Origin: Neckera pumila
Lineage: Eukaryota > Streptophyta > Bryopsida > Hypnales > Neckeraceae
Direction of reading: 5' to 3'
DNA: 64,000 nt
Assembly: GCA_963969595.1 (NCBI GenBank)
Contig: OZ018409.1
Span: 11,236,520-11,300,519 of the forward strand
The notes under the pieces are model-generated. The model did not search any database, was not told where the DNA came from, and saw nothing but the letters and a program-made list of their open reading frames with translations. Of this stretch, positions 11,007 to 22,976 are shown piece after piece. The stretch's first letter is position 1. Every line of letters starts with the position of its first letter. A program made the translations under genes and the position numbers.

Positions 11007-11915
11007 TATCTCCTAAAGGACCAAGGCCTTTTTTCTGCCAAAAAGCACTCAAATATTGCCATTTCTATAGCAAAGAGATTGTTAAAGGTTGAAAATCATT
11101 TCTTTTGCACATCTAACCGTAGGGTTTTATACCTAACTAGTATGACAAAGTGTGGAAAACTTTCAGAATTTTTGACCACAAACATTGCAAGATATTTGCA
11201 TTTAAAGTGAAAAAAACAAGTTTTTTTAGCACATTGTGGGTCTAGATTTTTTGACTTTGAAAATTTTCAACTTTAAGTCTTTGCACTACAAAGTTTTGAG
11301 CTTTAAATCTTTATAGTGGAGAATTGAGTTGAGAGTCTAGCAAAAAATAAAAAATAAAAAGCAAAAAAATTTCATTATTAAAAAAATTGTTAAGTAGAAG
11401 TAGGTAAGAGAAGAAAGAAAAATCTAAAATACTAATGTCTTTTATATAGAATTAAAATTCACTAATTCCAATAGTAAGAGTGTTCTATCAAAAAAACTAA
11501 ACCACGTGGACCTTTTTTTGGGAAAAATTGTAAAAATTGCATTCAGAAATGAATCCTACAAGTTTGTTTTTTCAAGAAGATGATCTAAATGCCCAAAAAA
11601 TAAGATTGTCCATAACTTTCTCATAACAAATCCAAAAGAAATGAATCAAAGCTTTTCAGATAGACAAACATACAATCTAGGGGGAATAAAATTTAATTCT
11701 AATTTTTGGAAATTTTTTTTGCTACTTCTTCTCCGCTGTTTGGGCATAACTTTTGTTCTTAGGCACCAATTGGATCAGCAATAAATTTTTGTTCCTAGAC
11801 ACCGATTTCTATCTTCAAAAAAAGTTTCAAAAAATTAGGGCAAAAATTCAGCCTGTAGATACATGCCCGAACTCCCAAATGTCCGCCAAACAGACAATGG
11901 TCCTTTATGGGTTAA
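11007..11915 (+). mobile_element. TTAA family A, copy A2
   Basis: The left end is degenerate (TATCTCCTAAAGGACCAAGG) and the right end is GGTCCTTTATGGGTTAA. The interior matches family A in order: TTGACCACAAACATTGCAAG, TGAGCTTTAAATCTTTATAG, and the block AAGTAGAAGTAGGTA. Non-coding. Confidence 0.65.
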
Positions 11916-12194
11916 GATTGAAGAATAATGGATGAACATTTTTCTATAAATATATATTACATGGTTGTATCCATTGAATTTATTATTTTCTCACTTTTCA
12001 AACTAATTCCAACTCCTTTCAACCTCACTACTATACAATATTGTCAAATGTAAAATATGAGTGCCATTACAGAAAATTTGGATCTTCTTTAGGGCCATTA
12101 TGGTTTTAGCGAATGTGCAATTACAATGAAAAAACAAAAAACAAAAAACTTGTATATATAATCATTTAAAAAAATAAGAGTACTAAATATAAAT

Positions 12195-12345
12195 TTTTAA
12201 TCAGAATTCCAACGGAGCACTTTAGCTGATTGTTCACCTTACAGATTGCCTAACAGCCTTTTGGATTGGCATTTTCTCTAAATGCACATTCTCATGCATT
12301 AATTTAGCCCTGTAAAGGACTGAAATTTTCTCTAATAATTTGTTG
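12195..12345. mobile_element. Fragment related to MITE family I
   Basis: It ends with GGACTGAAATTTTCTCTAAT, the family-I terminus, and contains GGCATTTTCTCTAAATG. The opposite terminus is not clear. The low-information stretch before it (11916-12194) shows nothing recognisable. Confidence 0.35.
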
Positions 12346-12534
12346 TTGTTTTGGAAATAAAGCAATATCCTTGCAATAATTGCAAGAAAGTGATTTAAGA
12401 AAAATTATATTGTAGATTTGAGCTTAAACTCTAGGGAGAAAAAAAATTAAATACTTGATTTTCATTCTTTAAAAAATTGCTAAGTAGAAGTTGATGTAAG
12501 TGAGATTGAAGGAAAAAACAAATTGTCAATAGCT

Positions 12535-13465
12535 TTAACCCCTAAAGTCCCAAGGCATTTTTCTGCCAAAAACAACTCAAAATTGCTAGTTCTGTTGCAT
12601 TCATCTAAGAAAAGAGAAAAAATAATTCTTTTTAGATTCTAACCATAAGATCTTGTACTCAACTTATTTCACATCATGTGGTAAGAATTTCATAAGGTCG
12701 ATAGTCCAAATAAGAAGATATTAGCATTCAAAGTTGGAAAATTTTGATTTTTTGAACATTGACTCGCAATTTTAGATGACTTTAACCGCCATTTGTAAGA
12801 AAAAATTGCACTACATACTTTGAATTTAATTTTTCTTATGTTTAATAATTGAGTTGAGAATCTAGGAAAAAAAATTCCAAAAAAATACACTTGATTTGCA
12901 TTCTTTAAAAAATTGCTAAGTAGAAGTAGGTCCAAGATTGAAAGAAAAATTAAATCGTCAATAGCTCTAAGATGGGATTAAAACACTATAATCCCAATGG
13001 TGAGATTGTTTAGCAAGCAAACTTAGCCTTGTCAAACAATTTCTTTTGAAAAATTGTGAAAATTGCATTCGGAAATGAGTTCTACAAGTTATTTTTTCAT
13101 GAAGATGCTCTAATTGCCCCAAAAATGAGATTGTCCATAACTTTCACATAACAAATCCAAATGGATTCAATCAAAGCTTCCCATACTAGATAAAAATACA
13201 ATCTATGAGAAAATAATTTTTAAAATTTTTTAAAAAGATTTTTGTGTGAGAAGATGTCTGCCCGCCGCACCGAAAAAAAGGACCTTTTGTGCCATAATTT
13301 TTGCTCCTAGGCACCGATTGAAATAAAAATTATATCCCTATAAGGCGAATGTGTCTTTCTATCTTCACAAAAAGTTTCAGAAAATAATGATGAATATTGA
13401 AGCCATGATAGCCTGCCCAAAATCCATTTTGTCCCTCGAGGGGACAATGGGACTTTAGGGATTAA
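12535..13465 (+). mobile_element. TTAA family A, copy A3, nested in A12
   Basis: It starts TTAACCCCTAAAGTCCCAAG and ends GGGACTTTAGGGATTAA, about 931 bp. The near-terminal palindrome GTCCCTCGAGGGGAC is present at about 13430-13446. It is inserted in a related copy at a TTAA. Confidence 0.7.
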
Positions 13466-13747
13466 ACTAGAATTGAAACACACTAATTGAAAGGTGAGAT
13501 TGATCTAGAAAACATACTTAACCTTGCTGAACTTTTTTTTGTTTAAATTGTGAAAATGAAGTTCAAAGTGAATCCAATACGCTATTTTTTAATCATTTTT
13601 TATGATTGGCCACAAAATAGGAAGCTCCATATGGAAGGAATTAAAGTTTTATGTATAAATTAAAATTTAAGATAAGAGAAGAAAAAAAATTAATTGATTT
13701 CAAGCGTTGGTGGATTTTTTTTGTTTCTTGGATTTCCCATTTTGAGC

Positions 13748-13995
13748 TTAACCCCTTAGGGCCTGAGGAGGACAAAAATGCCTTCATAGATTTAAATAGG
13801 CACACCTTCCGCTTAAAGGATGCAATATCTATTCCAAGCCCATTTGTCCCAAAATTTTACATACATAATATCAGTTAATATAATTTACATGAATACGGTC
13901 AGATTGTCAATTTGACATTTGAAACAAACGCTAAAAATCTAAATACAATTTGGACTTAAGAACACCATGGAAAGCATACGGCCCCAGAGGATTAA
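13748..13995. mobile_element. Small TTAA element, 248 bp
   Basis: TTAACCCCTTAGGGCCTGAG at the left, and at the right GGCCCCAGAGGATTAA, give short imperfect inverted ends with TTAA on both sides. The interior (AAATGCCTTCATAG, CCATTTGTCCC) is not family A. It interrupts the phrase TTTTGAGCTTA of the host copy. Confidence 0.55.
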
Positions 13996-14162
13996 TGTAG
14001 CATTACTTTTGCTCCTAAGCACCAATTGAAATAAAATTGCATTTCCTTAGAGCTCATGTTTTTTTCTATCTTGAAGAAAAGTTTCAAAAAATCAATTGAT
14101 ACACAAGCCTATCCGAAATTCATTTTGTCTGTCAAAGGAACCTTTGGACTTTAGAAGTTAAT

Positions 14163-14660
14163 AAGTGACCATTTCACAACAAGTCTTGTAATTTAATTAG
14201 AGTTACTACTTTTTTTTGGTATTACCTTTGACATTAATTCATGTAAATGGCCTATTTTCAATTAGTTCACTTCCAGTATACCAAAATGTTAATGACACTC
14301 CATTTTTGGGTGACATTAATTTGGCGTCCTCACTCACTAACTTAATAGGGCAAAGCAGCGGAGTAAGCTTGTTTTCCCAGTGGCCAAGCGACAGCAGAAC
14401 TCATGCACGCTCCGACTCTCCGCAACCCAAGCGCGCCAAGGGGATCAAACGGATGGATGAAGTATACTGCATGGATGGATGAAGTATACTGCATGGATGG
14501 ATGGATGAATGCCGACTTGCTCCAGCAGTACTGTACTGTAGTGTTCAGTTCAATTTTCCACTGCTCTTTCAGATGTGTCAGCCCATTCAGAATTGTGCAA
14601 TTTCTAAAATTTAAAATTTTCTGGAAAAATGGACAATTCCTGGCTGAATCAGCTGGTAAC
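14163..14660. other. Low-copy patch with a 20-bp direct duplication
   Basis: Composition becomes more balanced from about 14330. GATGGATGAAGTATACTGCA occurs twice in tandem (14453-14497), followed by a short GGAT run. Open frames of up to 88 codons cross it, but I cannot assign a product and do not call a gene. Confidence 0.4.
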
Positions 14661-15242
14661 TGAATCCCGGATTACCATACTTGAATTACGTTAAGTTAAT
14701 AGTATAGTGAGGTGAAAGAATTTCAAAAAGCTTTTTTTTAAGATAACATATGTAATTACTGTGGATTTCCAAAGTAGAAGTTAATTAGGCCTTTGAATTT
14801 GTCACATAGCTTGGTCACAAAACCAAAATCTAAAAAATCAACAATCAACTAATCACAATTAAGTAAAAGAATGGTTTAAGGGCACTTTGGGGGACACCTT
14901 TTCAATGAAAATCTATTTATCTGGAATGTGTACATGGACGTTTTTGGATGTTTTGACCTTAGTCCTAAGAGCTTTCTATTGGAGGTAAGACCCCCTTGTC
15001 TTGCTTAGAGATAGATGTGAAAAATTGTCCCCTACTTTGTGTCGTTGATGTTGTGTTTCATGAATTTTGTTGCCGTAGTATGGGTTGTCATTCCAAATAT
15101 GACATCAAAATTTATCATCCATTATAAATAATTTGTTTGTCTGTTTTTGCTTAGGTAAAAATTTGGAGAAGGCAAACCATGATGGATGAATTGACGGGTG
15201 AATGCATTTATGAATAGACTAATTGATAATGAAATCTATCCC
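14661..15242. other. AT-rich spacer, nothing recognised
   Basis: No transposon termini, tandem repeats or convincing reading frames were seen. Confidence 0.35.
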
Positions 15243-15953
15243 TTAACCCCTAAATGCCCAAGGCCATTTTTCTGCAAAAAAACACTCAAAATTGCGATTT
15301 TTATAGCAAAGAGTAAAAGAAATTGAGAATTAATTTTTTTGCACATCTAACTATAGGATCTTACACCTAACAAGTATGAGAATGTGTGGGAAAAATTCCA
15401 GAATTTTTGACCGCACAGATTGCAAGATATTTGTCTTTAAAGTGAAAAAAACAAGTTTTTGAACACATTGTGGGACTAGATTTTTTTATTGAACATTTTT
15501 AACTATAAATTTTTGCACTACAAAGTTTTGAGCTTTTAATTTTTATAGTGGAGAATTGACTTGAGAGTGTAGCAAAAAAAAATCCAAAAAATCTTAACTT
15601 TCATTATTATAAAATTGTGAAATATAAGATTGTCCATAACTTTCTCATAACAAATCCAAATGGAATGAATCAAAGCTTTTCAAATAGACAAAATTATAAT
15701 TTATTGATAAAAAAAATTCAAAAAAAAATTCAAATTTTTGCAAACTTTTTTTTGTTGCTCCTTCTCCCATATTTTGAGCTTATTTGGGCATAACTGTTGT
15801 TCCTAAGCACTGATTGAAAAAAAATTGACGAAGCTTATCATTTTTTCTATCTTTAAAAAAAGTTTCAAAAAATCAAAACAAAAATTCAGTCCGTCGGTAA
15901 CTGCCCAAAATTTCATTTGTCCCCCGAAGAGACAATGGTTGTTTAGGGGTTAA
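15243..15953 (+). mobile_element. TTAA family A, copy A4 (internally deleted)
   Basis: It starts TTAACCCCTAAATGCCCAAG and ends TTGTTTAGGGGTTAA. At 711 bp it is shorter than full-length copies. The segment from the block AAGTAGAAGTAGG to the TTGCATTC..AAATGAATCC block is missing, while both termini are kept. Confidence 0.7.
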
Positions 15954-15954
15954 A

Positions 15955-16325
15955 TTAGGTTGTTTGTTTTGTTTTGTTTGTTTGATATGTTGAAATCTAA
16001 AAAAAAATAAGTCCTCTAGCCACGTTCTTTGTATCGTTGGAATGATCTTTGCAAGAAAAGTGCACGGACTTTATTTTGTAGCATTTAGGCCTACAATGTG
16101 AAAGTTCTTGAATTTCAATGTTTTTATAAATTAGAAAATTGAATTAAATTACCATTTATTTTGGATCAGACATAACTTTCACACCGTACGTCCAAGCACC
16201 ATGAAATAATGCCCTTGCAGTCCTTCATGCATAAAAGATATTGAATTTTAAATTTTTTATAAACTGAAAAATTAGAAAATTATTGCTTTTGTTTTTGTTG
16301 TGGCAACGGCACAAGGCATACTAAT
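15955..16325 (+). mobile_element. Helitron-like family K, older copy K4
   Basis: It starts two bases after the A4 end with TTAGGTTGTTTGTTTTG and ends GGCACAAGGCATACTAAT. CTAAT satisfies the CTRRT 3' end known for Helitrons. The core TTTGTATCGTTGGAATG and TTTTGTAGCATTTAGG is diverged from K1-K3. Confidence 0.5.
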
Positions 16326-16636
16326 ATGAATTAAGTATATTTGATTATGGTTAGTGTGCAAGCAAAAATTGCTTACAAATTGATATTACCTGATGGTGGA
16401 TTTTCACACTAAAGTTAGACAACTCCTAGTTCATGACAAGTGCATTGGACAATATATTAGAAGTACACAATTCCAAGATGAAGATTAGTGCACCAGACAA
16501 TGCACTAAAGTTAGAAAATTCTAAGATGTGGATTAGAACATAGAATTAGACAATTCCTACTAGATGCTTGGAGATAGATATTTTTAGATGGAGAATTTGT
16601 GCACTAGGTAATGATTGGAGCAATACAATCCATACC
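16326..16636. other. AT-rich spacer with short degenerate repeats
   Basis: Motifs such as GTTAGACAA, TGCACTAGA and GACAATTCCTA recur irregularly. Similar motifs follow K5 (17726-17800), so this sequence may belong to a longer repeat that includes K4 and K5. Confidence 0.4.
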
Positions 16637-17502
16637 TTAATTCCTAAAGGACCAAAGCCTTTTTCTGCCAATAAACATTCAAATTGCCATTTGTAGATGT
16701 TTTTTCTTGCACATGCAACCTTAGGATCTTACACCTAACTAGTATGAGAATGTGTGGATAAAATTCAAAAATTTTGACCACACGAATTGCAAGATATTTG
16801 CAATTAAAGTCAAAAATCAATTATTTCAACACATTGTGGGACTAGATTATTTGACTTTGAACCTTCTTAATTTTAATTTTTTGCACTCCAGAGTTTTGAG
16901 CTTTAAATCTTTATGGTGGAAAATCGAGTCAGAGTCTAGGAAGAAAATTCAAAAAAACTTAATTTTCACACTTTAAATAATTGTTAAGTAGAAGTAGGTA
17001 CAAGATAGAAGGAAAATCTAAATTACTGATGTATCTAAGATGAAATTAAACTACACTAATCCCAATGGTGAGATTTTTCTAGCAAGAAAACAAAACCATG
17101 AGGAAAACTTGCATTCAAAAATGAATCCTATAAGTTCATTTTTCAAGAAGATGCTCTAATTGCCCCAAAACAAGATTGTCAATAATTTCTAATAACAAAT
17201 CCAAATGGAATGAATCAAAGCTTTACATGTAGACCAAAAATAAAATCTCTGAGAAGAAAAAATTATAAAAAAAAAATTTAATTCTAAAAAATAATTTGTT
17301 GCCCCGTCTCCCCTATTTTGAGCTTATTTGGACATAACTTTGTTCCTGAGCACTGATTGAAATAAAATTATATTGCCGCAAAGCAAATCAGTTTTTCAAT
17401 CTTCAAAAAAAATTCAGAAAATCAAGACAAAATATTCAACCCATTGGTACTTGCCCGAAATCCCATTTGTCTCCCGAAGGAACAATGGACAAGAGGAATT
17501 AA
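16637..17502 (+). mobile_element. TTAA family A, copy A5
   Basis: It starts TTAATTCCTAAAGGACCAAA and ends ACAAGAGGAATTAA, so the ends are mutated but TTAA is present on both sides. The interior is collinear with family A (TTGACCACACGAATTGCAAG, CTAATCCCAATGGTGAG). Confidence 0.65.
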
Positions 17503-17503
17503 G

Positions 17504-17725
17504 TTAGGTTGTTTGTCACAATGATTGCTCCTAGATCATCACTCCCCCGGCACGTGCTTAGTCTCCTCAAAAAGCCTACTGCAAAGAAGGAGGCAAGAGC
17601 TTTGTTTTGTGGCGTTCTCCCTTATGGAAGAAAAGATACTGAATTTTAAAGTTCTTATAAATTTAAAAATTAGAAGATTACTTTTATTTTATTTTGGTTG
17701 TGACAACGGCACAAGGTACACTAGT
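17504..17725 (+). mobile_element. Helitron-like family K, older copy K5
   Basis: It starts TTAGGTTGTTTGTC immediately after A5 and ends GGCACAAGGTACACTAGT. The core contains GCTTTGTTTTGTGGCGTT. Like K4 it abuts the right TTAA of a family-A copy. Confidence 0.5.
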
Positions 17726-17966
17726 TCATAGATGAAGCAAATGCACTAGACCATGGACTGGAGTTAGACAGTTCATAAAAGAAGACAAATACATAATTTT
17801 TAAATTTTTCTTTAATTTTTAAAAATTGGGTGCTAACGTGCCACATCATATTTTTTTCTAATATTTTTTTTTCAATATTTTTTTTCTTCATTCTGAAATT
17901 GCACCAAAGGTGTCCCTTAAATCAATTACTTAGCGGCCTTCTGGAGGGCTGAAATTTTTCCTAATG

Positions 17967-18632
17967 AGTGTAATTCCTTGGAATCATTCTTCAAGGTAAT
18001 TTGGCTACATGCTTGAAAATTTTCAAATCATTTGGAATTGTACATCATACAGAGAAAAAATAGTAAGTAGAAAGAAGTAGAGAATGATTCGAAATACTAA
18101 ATTGTTAACAATTTAGTTATGGAATTGAAAAATTCCAATCCCAATGGTTGTAATGTTGTGATAATCAATCTACACCTTATTTTTTTATTTTTTTCCAAAA
18201 GTATTGAAAATTGAGTTAAATAAAGGACTTCAAAGTTTATTTTAGAGTAGAAATTCTATAACTACCCGCAAACTACCCAAAATATAAAATCCTCATAACT
18301 TTCGTCTTCAAAATCAAAATGGGATGTTTCGAAGCTTTCTTTATGTATATAAATCTCGAGAACTGATTTCAAATTTTTATTTCTCAAAATATGATTTTTA
18401 AAGAAGTTTTTTTTGTTGCCCAAGCTGCATGCCGAGCAATGAAAACTACATATCATACCATAACTTTTTAACCATATAGTCAAAAGTGATAAAAATTATT
18501 AAGCCTTAAAGCCACTTCCCGGGAAAATGTTTTGTGAAAATTTCAAAAAATAAATTAAAAATCTCCATTTGTAGTGAGCTGTCCGAAAATGCTTTGTTGC
18601 CAAAAAACACCGTTTGGTCCTTTAGGGGTTAA
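17967..18632 (+). mobile_element. TTAA family B, 5'-truncated copy B4
   Basis: It matches family B from GGAATCATTCTTCAAGGTAA to the terminus TTTGGTCCTTTAGGGGTTAA. The left terminus is missing. Just before it (17880-17970) lies GGAGGGCTGAAATTTTTCC, resembling a solo family-I terminus. Confidence 0.6.
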
Positions 18633-18693
18633 GTAGCACTTTGGAGCACCTGGTATATTTGGATGTTCCTCCATTAATTGATTGGAAGTAATA

Positions 18694-19095
18694 TTAGAAC
18701 CTCTAAATGCCCAAGGTTTGTTTTGGGCTTCTTGGAATTTGCTCTAAATTGAACAAAATGCTAACATTTTGATAACTTATATCAATTTTTTTTGAATTGG
18801 AACCGTATAAATTCAAACTGGACATGTTAGAGATCTCATTGGAAAAGAAAACACAACAATATCACTCATGGAGTGAAAGATTATAATGTTTGACCATGAG
18901 GGTGCTAAAATTGCAAAAATCTTTCAATCTTATTTATACAAGTCAAATCTAAAAAGTTGGTGACCAAAAAAATATGAGGTTAAAGGATCTAACTTAAATA
19001 ACCCCGATCAATTTATGGCTTCTTAAAATCTACTCTACAGTTTTTTTAAATGAATTTTGAATGTGATTTTTTCTCCAAGACCTAGTGTATTTGAG
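18694..19095 (+). mobile_element. TTAA family E, partial copy E2
   Basis: Starts near AACCTCTAAATGCCCAAGG and shares TTGCTCTAAATTGAA, GCTAACATTTTGATAA and CCGTATAAATTCAAACT with E1 at 39.1 kb. The right half is missing. Confidence 0.55.
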
Positions 19096-19529
19096 GCTCA
19101 TTTCCCAAAAACCCACGCCAACGCTCTAATGAAGGGTCAATTCTCAAGAACACTATTTCTAAGCCCGTCATTCTCCTTCTCAAATCCAACAAGTTGGCAA
19201 AATTATGAAGAGCTTGCAATTTGGCTCACAATAGGAAGATTCATAATTTTCCTACCTTTTCAAGCTTTGTTATATGTGCCAACAAAATTGAAACTTCCTT
19301 TTTTTGCATAAAAAGTTCCTTTTTGATGTAGAACTTTTTTCTTTCATTTTTTTATAATGCAAAAAGTCCATTCAAGGTTGAGATTGTCAGCTTTGTATTG
19401 GGTTATTTTTTTGTAAAAGTCACTTGAACGGAATGAAGTCCGCTCACCTCCACTTGAAAATTTCAATATTGTCTCTGTTTCCAATCATAGATTGAGGATG
19501 GTTTTAGATCATCTTCAATGGAAACAATG
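19096..19529. other. AT-rich spacer
   Basis: No confident gene or repeat. Short open frames are not convincing. Confidence 0.3.
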
Positions 19530-20230
19530 TATGGGAGGTAACCTATTCCAGATCACCGCCCATTTCTGCAATAAAGAGTGCTCTTTTTCCGTGCACAAAG
19601 AAATGACCAGTGATTAATTAGGGCACGGTTCTCGGCATAGTTGTGGCGCATTATGGTAGACTATAAGACTCTCAATATTGCAACCACCCCTTTGTGGATT
19701 TTGGCAACCAACTTTTGGTTGGAAATAGTAAGGTCTATATGACAGGTATAAATCATAGAGAGTCTTCAGCAAAGAAATTTATAGTAATTACGTTTTGAAA
19801 AATAATATTTGGAAAATTATGGAATCCTTACAAACTCTATTTCTGCATACGAGAAAATTTTCCAACTGAAAAAACCCACCTTGCAGATACATGTTACTAC
19901 TTAAGCAATCGAAAATGGATTGCCTCGTTTACTGATGCAATAACGGTAAGGAGAGTCGGAAACAAAAGACATGTGTCTCAATGCGACCTCTATTAGGCTC
20001 ATCACTTTCAAGGGCACATTAAATTTCAGCTCTATAGCACAATAGGTTTTGTTTTTATGCAGAGCCCACAAGTGTTGTAAAAGGGAATCATAACAATGAC
20101 CACCACTAATGGGCAGCTCCTCCAGCCAATCATCTATCTTTGTCTCTAATACTAGCAACATGAATAAGGTCTACAAATAGGACGTCAAGAACTTTAGGAT
20201 TCAAAGTAACCTGCAAAAATTGAGGCATTC
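19530..20230. repeat. Repeat related to 26.8-27.8 kb (family Q, copy 2)
   Basis: GGGAGGTAACCTATTCCAGATCAC near 19533 and ACGAGAAAATTTTCCAAC with AAAATGGATTGCCTCGTTT near 19850-19930 are diverged versions of the ends and interior of the 26809-27778 repeat. A minus-strand frame at 19901-20161 (86 codons, containing DDWLEELPISGGHCYD) looks somewhat coding-like, but I do not recognise it. Confidence 0.35.
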
Positions 20231-20316
20231 AGTTGCGGCTAAGGTTCGCCACATTGAAAAAACATCCACATGTCTGGTTGCAATGCTCCCAAACCAACCC
20301 TGGATTGAGGATGCTC

Positions 20317-21215
20317 TTAACTCCTAAAGGACCAAAGCATGTTTTTTGCCAAAAAATAATCAATACTGCCATTTCTACAGCAAAGAATATAAAAAATTGA
20401 AATTTTTTTTTTCCCACATCTAACCATAGGATCTTACACCTAACTAGTATAAGAGTGTGTGGAAAAAATTTCAAATTTTTTGACCTCACAGATTGCAAGA
20501 TATCTACGTTTAAAGTGAAAGAAACAAATTTCTCAGCACATTGCGGGACTTTGAACATTTTTAACTTAAAATTTTTGCACGACAGAGTTTTGAGCTTTAA
20601 ATCTTTGTAGTGGTGAATTGAGTTGAGAATCTAGGAAAAAAAGAAAAATTCAAAAAAACTTAATTTGCATTATTAAAAAAATTGTTAAGTAGAAGTACAC
20701 ACGAGATAGAAGGAAAATCTAAAATATTATTATCTTTTAGATGGAATTAAAATGCACTAATCCCAATGGTGAGATTGTTCTAGCAAGTAATATAAACCAT
20801 GCAAAAAAAAATGAAAAATTTGAAAAATTGCATTCAAAAATGCATCCTAGAAGTTATTTTTTTCAAAAAGATGCTCTAATTGCCTGAAAAACAAGAATGT
20901 TCATAACATTCTCATAACAAATCCAAATGAAATTAATCAAAGCTTTCCAAATAGACAAAAATATTTAAAAAAAAATTCAAATTTTGTCTATTTTTTTTGC
21001 TGCTTGGGCTGTCTGTCGTCCCCTGTTTTGAACTTATTTGGTCATAAATTTTTTTCTTGGGCACCGATTGTGAAAAAAATTATATTCCCACAAAGCTTAT
21101 CAATTTTTCTATCTTCAAAAAAAGTTTCAAAAAATGAAGAGAAAATTTCAGCCTGTAGGTACCTGCCCGAAAACGTATTTGTCCCCCAAAGGGACAATGG
21201 TCCTTTAGGGGTTAA
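20317..21215 (+). mobile_element. TTAA family A, copy A6
   Basis: It starts TTAACTCCTAAAGGACCAAA and ends GGTCCTTTAGGGGTTAA, about 899 bp. It is uninterrupted and useful as a reference for family A. The near-terminal palindrome GTCCCCCAAAGGGAC lies at about 21180-21195. Confidence 0.75.
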
Positions 21216-21224
21216 TGCATTTAG

Positions 21225-21360
21225 TAAAAGCAACTCCACTGCAATATGCTAAAGCAACACTCTAAAAGTCATACACCATTGATCTTCTAATAATGAGAAA
21301 TGATTCCACTAATTTGCTTCCCAGAGTTGCTTCAGCATGTTGCAATGGAGCTGCTCTTAG
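21225..21360. mobile_element. Short foldback element, about 135 bp
   Basis: AAAAGCAACTCCACTGCAAT at the left and ATTGCAATGGAGCTGCTCTT-type sequence at the right form inverted arms of about 36 bp (AGTTGCTTCAGCATG pairs with CATGCTAAAGCAAC with few mismatches). The spacer is about 60 bp. Confidence 0.55.
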
Positions 21361-21415
21361 TTATGCTTCTCAGGGCCAGCTTATATGTGAGCCCAGTGGG
21401 AAAAAAATGCAACTA

Positions 21416-21684
21416 TACAAAATAGTGAAATTAGGTTGCCTCGTCAATTAGGTTACCCTGTCAATTAGGTGGCCTTACCTAAGATAAACTACATCATGGA
21501 TCAATACTTGTTCCACATTGAGGTGCATGCCACTCTTTGAACCAAGTCTTGAACTGGTGCACAAATCTAAGATATACATATGGCTTTGAATTGATTGCTT
21601 GATTGTACAAAAGCAGTGAATATTTCTATAGTGTGGACTGTCGAGAAATTAGTGTGGGGCAACCTAATTTCACTATTTTGTGTA
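21416..21684. mobile_element. TA-flanked MITE family G, copy 2
   Basis: TACAAAATAGTGAAATTAGG at the left and CCTAATTTCACTATTTTGTG followed by TA at the right. The interior is collinear with the copies at 5.5 and 26.4 kb. An extra short duplication of GTCAATTAGGT is present near the left end. Confidence 0.75.
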
Positions 21685-22531
21685 GAAGACAAACATAATA
21701 CCATAGATGATCGGTAAGTGTGGAAGGAAGAGAGAGAATTCTACCAATCCCAGTGTATCAAACACTGTAGAAGGAACATAAAAGTGCTTTCTATATTTTG
21801 GCATTGTTGACCCACCAATACATGTAAGGAGGCCCTCAATCAGGATCATTTCCCACAGTACTTAATTAGCTGCCTCTGCAGTCATGTGTGTTTACTCCCA
21901 AATACAATTAGGATGAACAATACCATGCCCAGTAAACAAAGAGAGAAATATAGAATGTATGAAGGTATAATCCCATGATGCCCTTGATGCAATAGGCGTT
22001 AGATGTTAGATATGCTGTAATCAGTTGGAACAAGAATGTCTGAATGCTGCATTGACCATATACACTGAACCTGGTTTCATGTCATAATAACCAGCTTTAA
22101 AAATCAATGTGGTCAGCATTTTGTCAATGCCCGCCTGCTTTTCCAATTCATTTCTGATGCATTTTCTCATCCGTCCTCCAAAGATTGGCCATTTGGGCTC
22201 CATGGACCAAGTTTCAATCACAAATTTCCTTTTGTGCAGTGCACCTGGTCAATTTCATTGCAGGCTGATTCCATGCACCTAGTCAAGTTCATTTGTACTG
22301 AATGAGAGAAGAATGACAATCTCTTAAAAAATGTCATTTTCATGTTCGATTATATTTGTTGGAGCTTGCGATTGTTCCCTCTATATTATGATTTGATCAT
22401 ATGAATTCTATGCATCTAGTCAAGGTACATTTGGAAAACTAAGATGGGAAAAAGGAAGTTAAAAAGATTAGCTATGAATTGGGAAGAGTTGAGAAGGTTA
22501 TGCCTAATTAGGATGGGATCAATCCCATGGG
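21685..22531. other. Low-copy sequence, no gene assigned
   Basis: Composition is less skewed than in neighbouring transposons. A minus-strand frame at 22021-22221 (66 codons, containing RMRKCIRNELEKQAG and FKAGYYDMKPG) has coding-like residues, but it has no recognisable homology and no supporting exon structure. Confidence 0.3.
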
Positions 22532-22976
22532 ATCAATCCCTAAAGGATCATGGCCTTTTTTTTGCATACCTAACCATAGGATCTTATACCTAATTAGTAT
22601 GAGAATGGAAAATAAATTTTAGAAATTTTGATTGCACAGATTGCAATATATATGCATTTAACCCCTTAAGGACTGTGACTATGTTTTCACTGAAATGCTC
22701 AAAAACTCATAACATTCAGTAGCCTTCAGAGAGATTGCCTTTCCCTCTCTGGAGTCTTCATCCACTAAATTCATCCTTTCAATATTAATGTAAGCTTCGA
22801 TACAGAGATAGTGGCAGTACATTATGATATGTTCCATTTTCTTTTGTTAATTCTAGGACCAAATATAAAAAGCAACAAATATCTATAGAGAAAGATGGTT
22901 TGCCAAAAACCCAAAGAACCCAATGAGTAATATACTATTGCATTCTAACCATTTGCCATCAATAACTTACTTTGGA

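Larger units (their letters stand above)
12346..14162 (+). mobile_element. TTAA family A host copy split by two insertions (A12)
   Basis: Family-A sequence runs up to 12534 (AAGTAGAAG, AGATTGAAGGAAAA), is interrupted by A3, resumes at 13466 (GAATTGAAACACACTAATTG), is interrupted again at 13748-13995, and ends at 14162 with ACTTTAGAAGTTAA. Its 5' end is lost. The layering gives a relative order of insertion: this copy first, the two others later. Confidence 0.55.
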
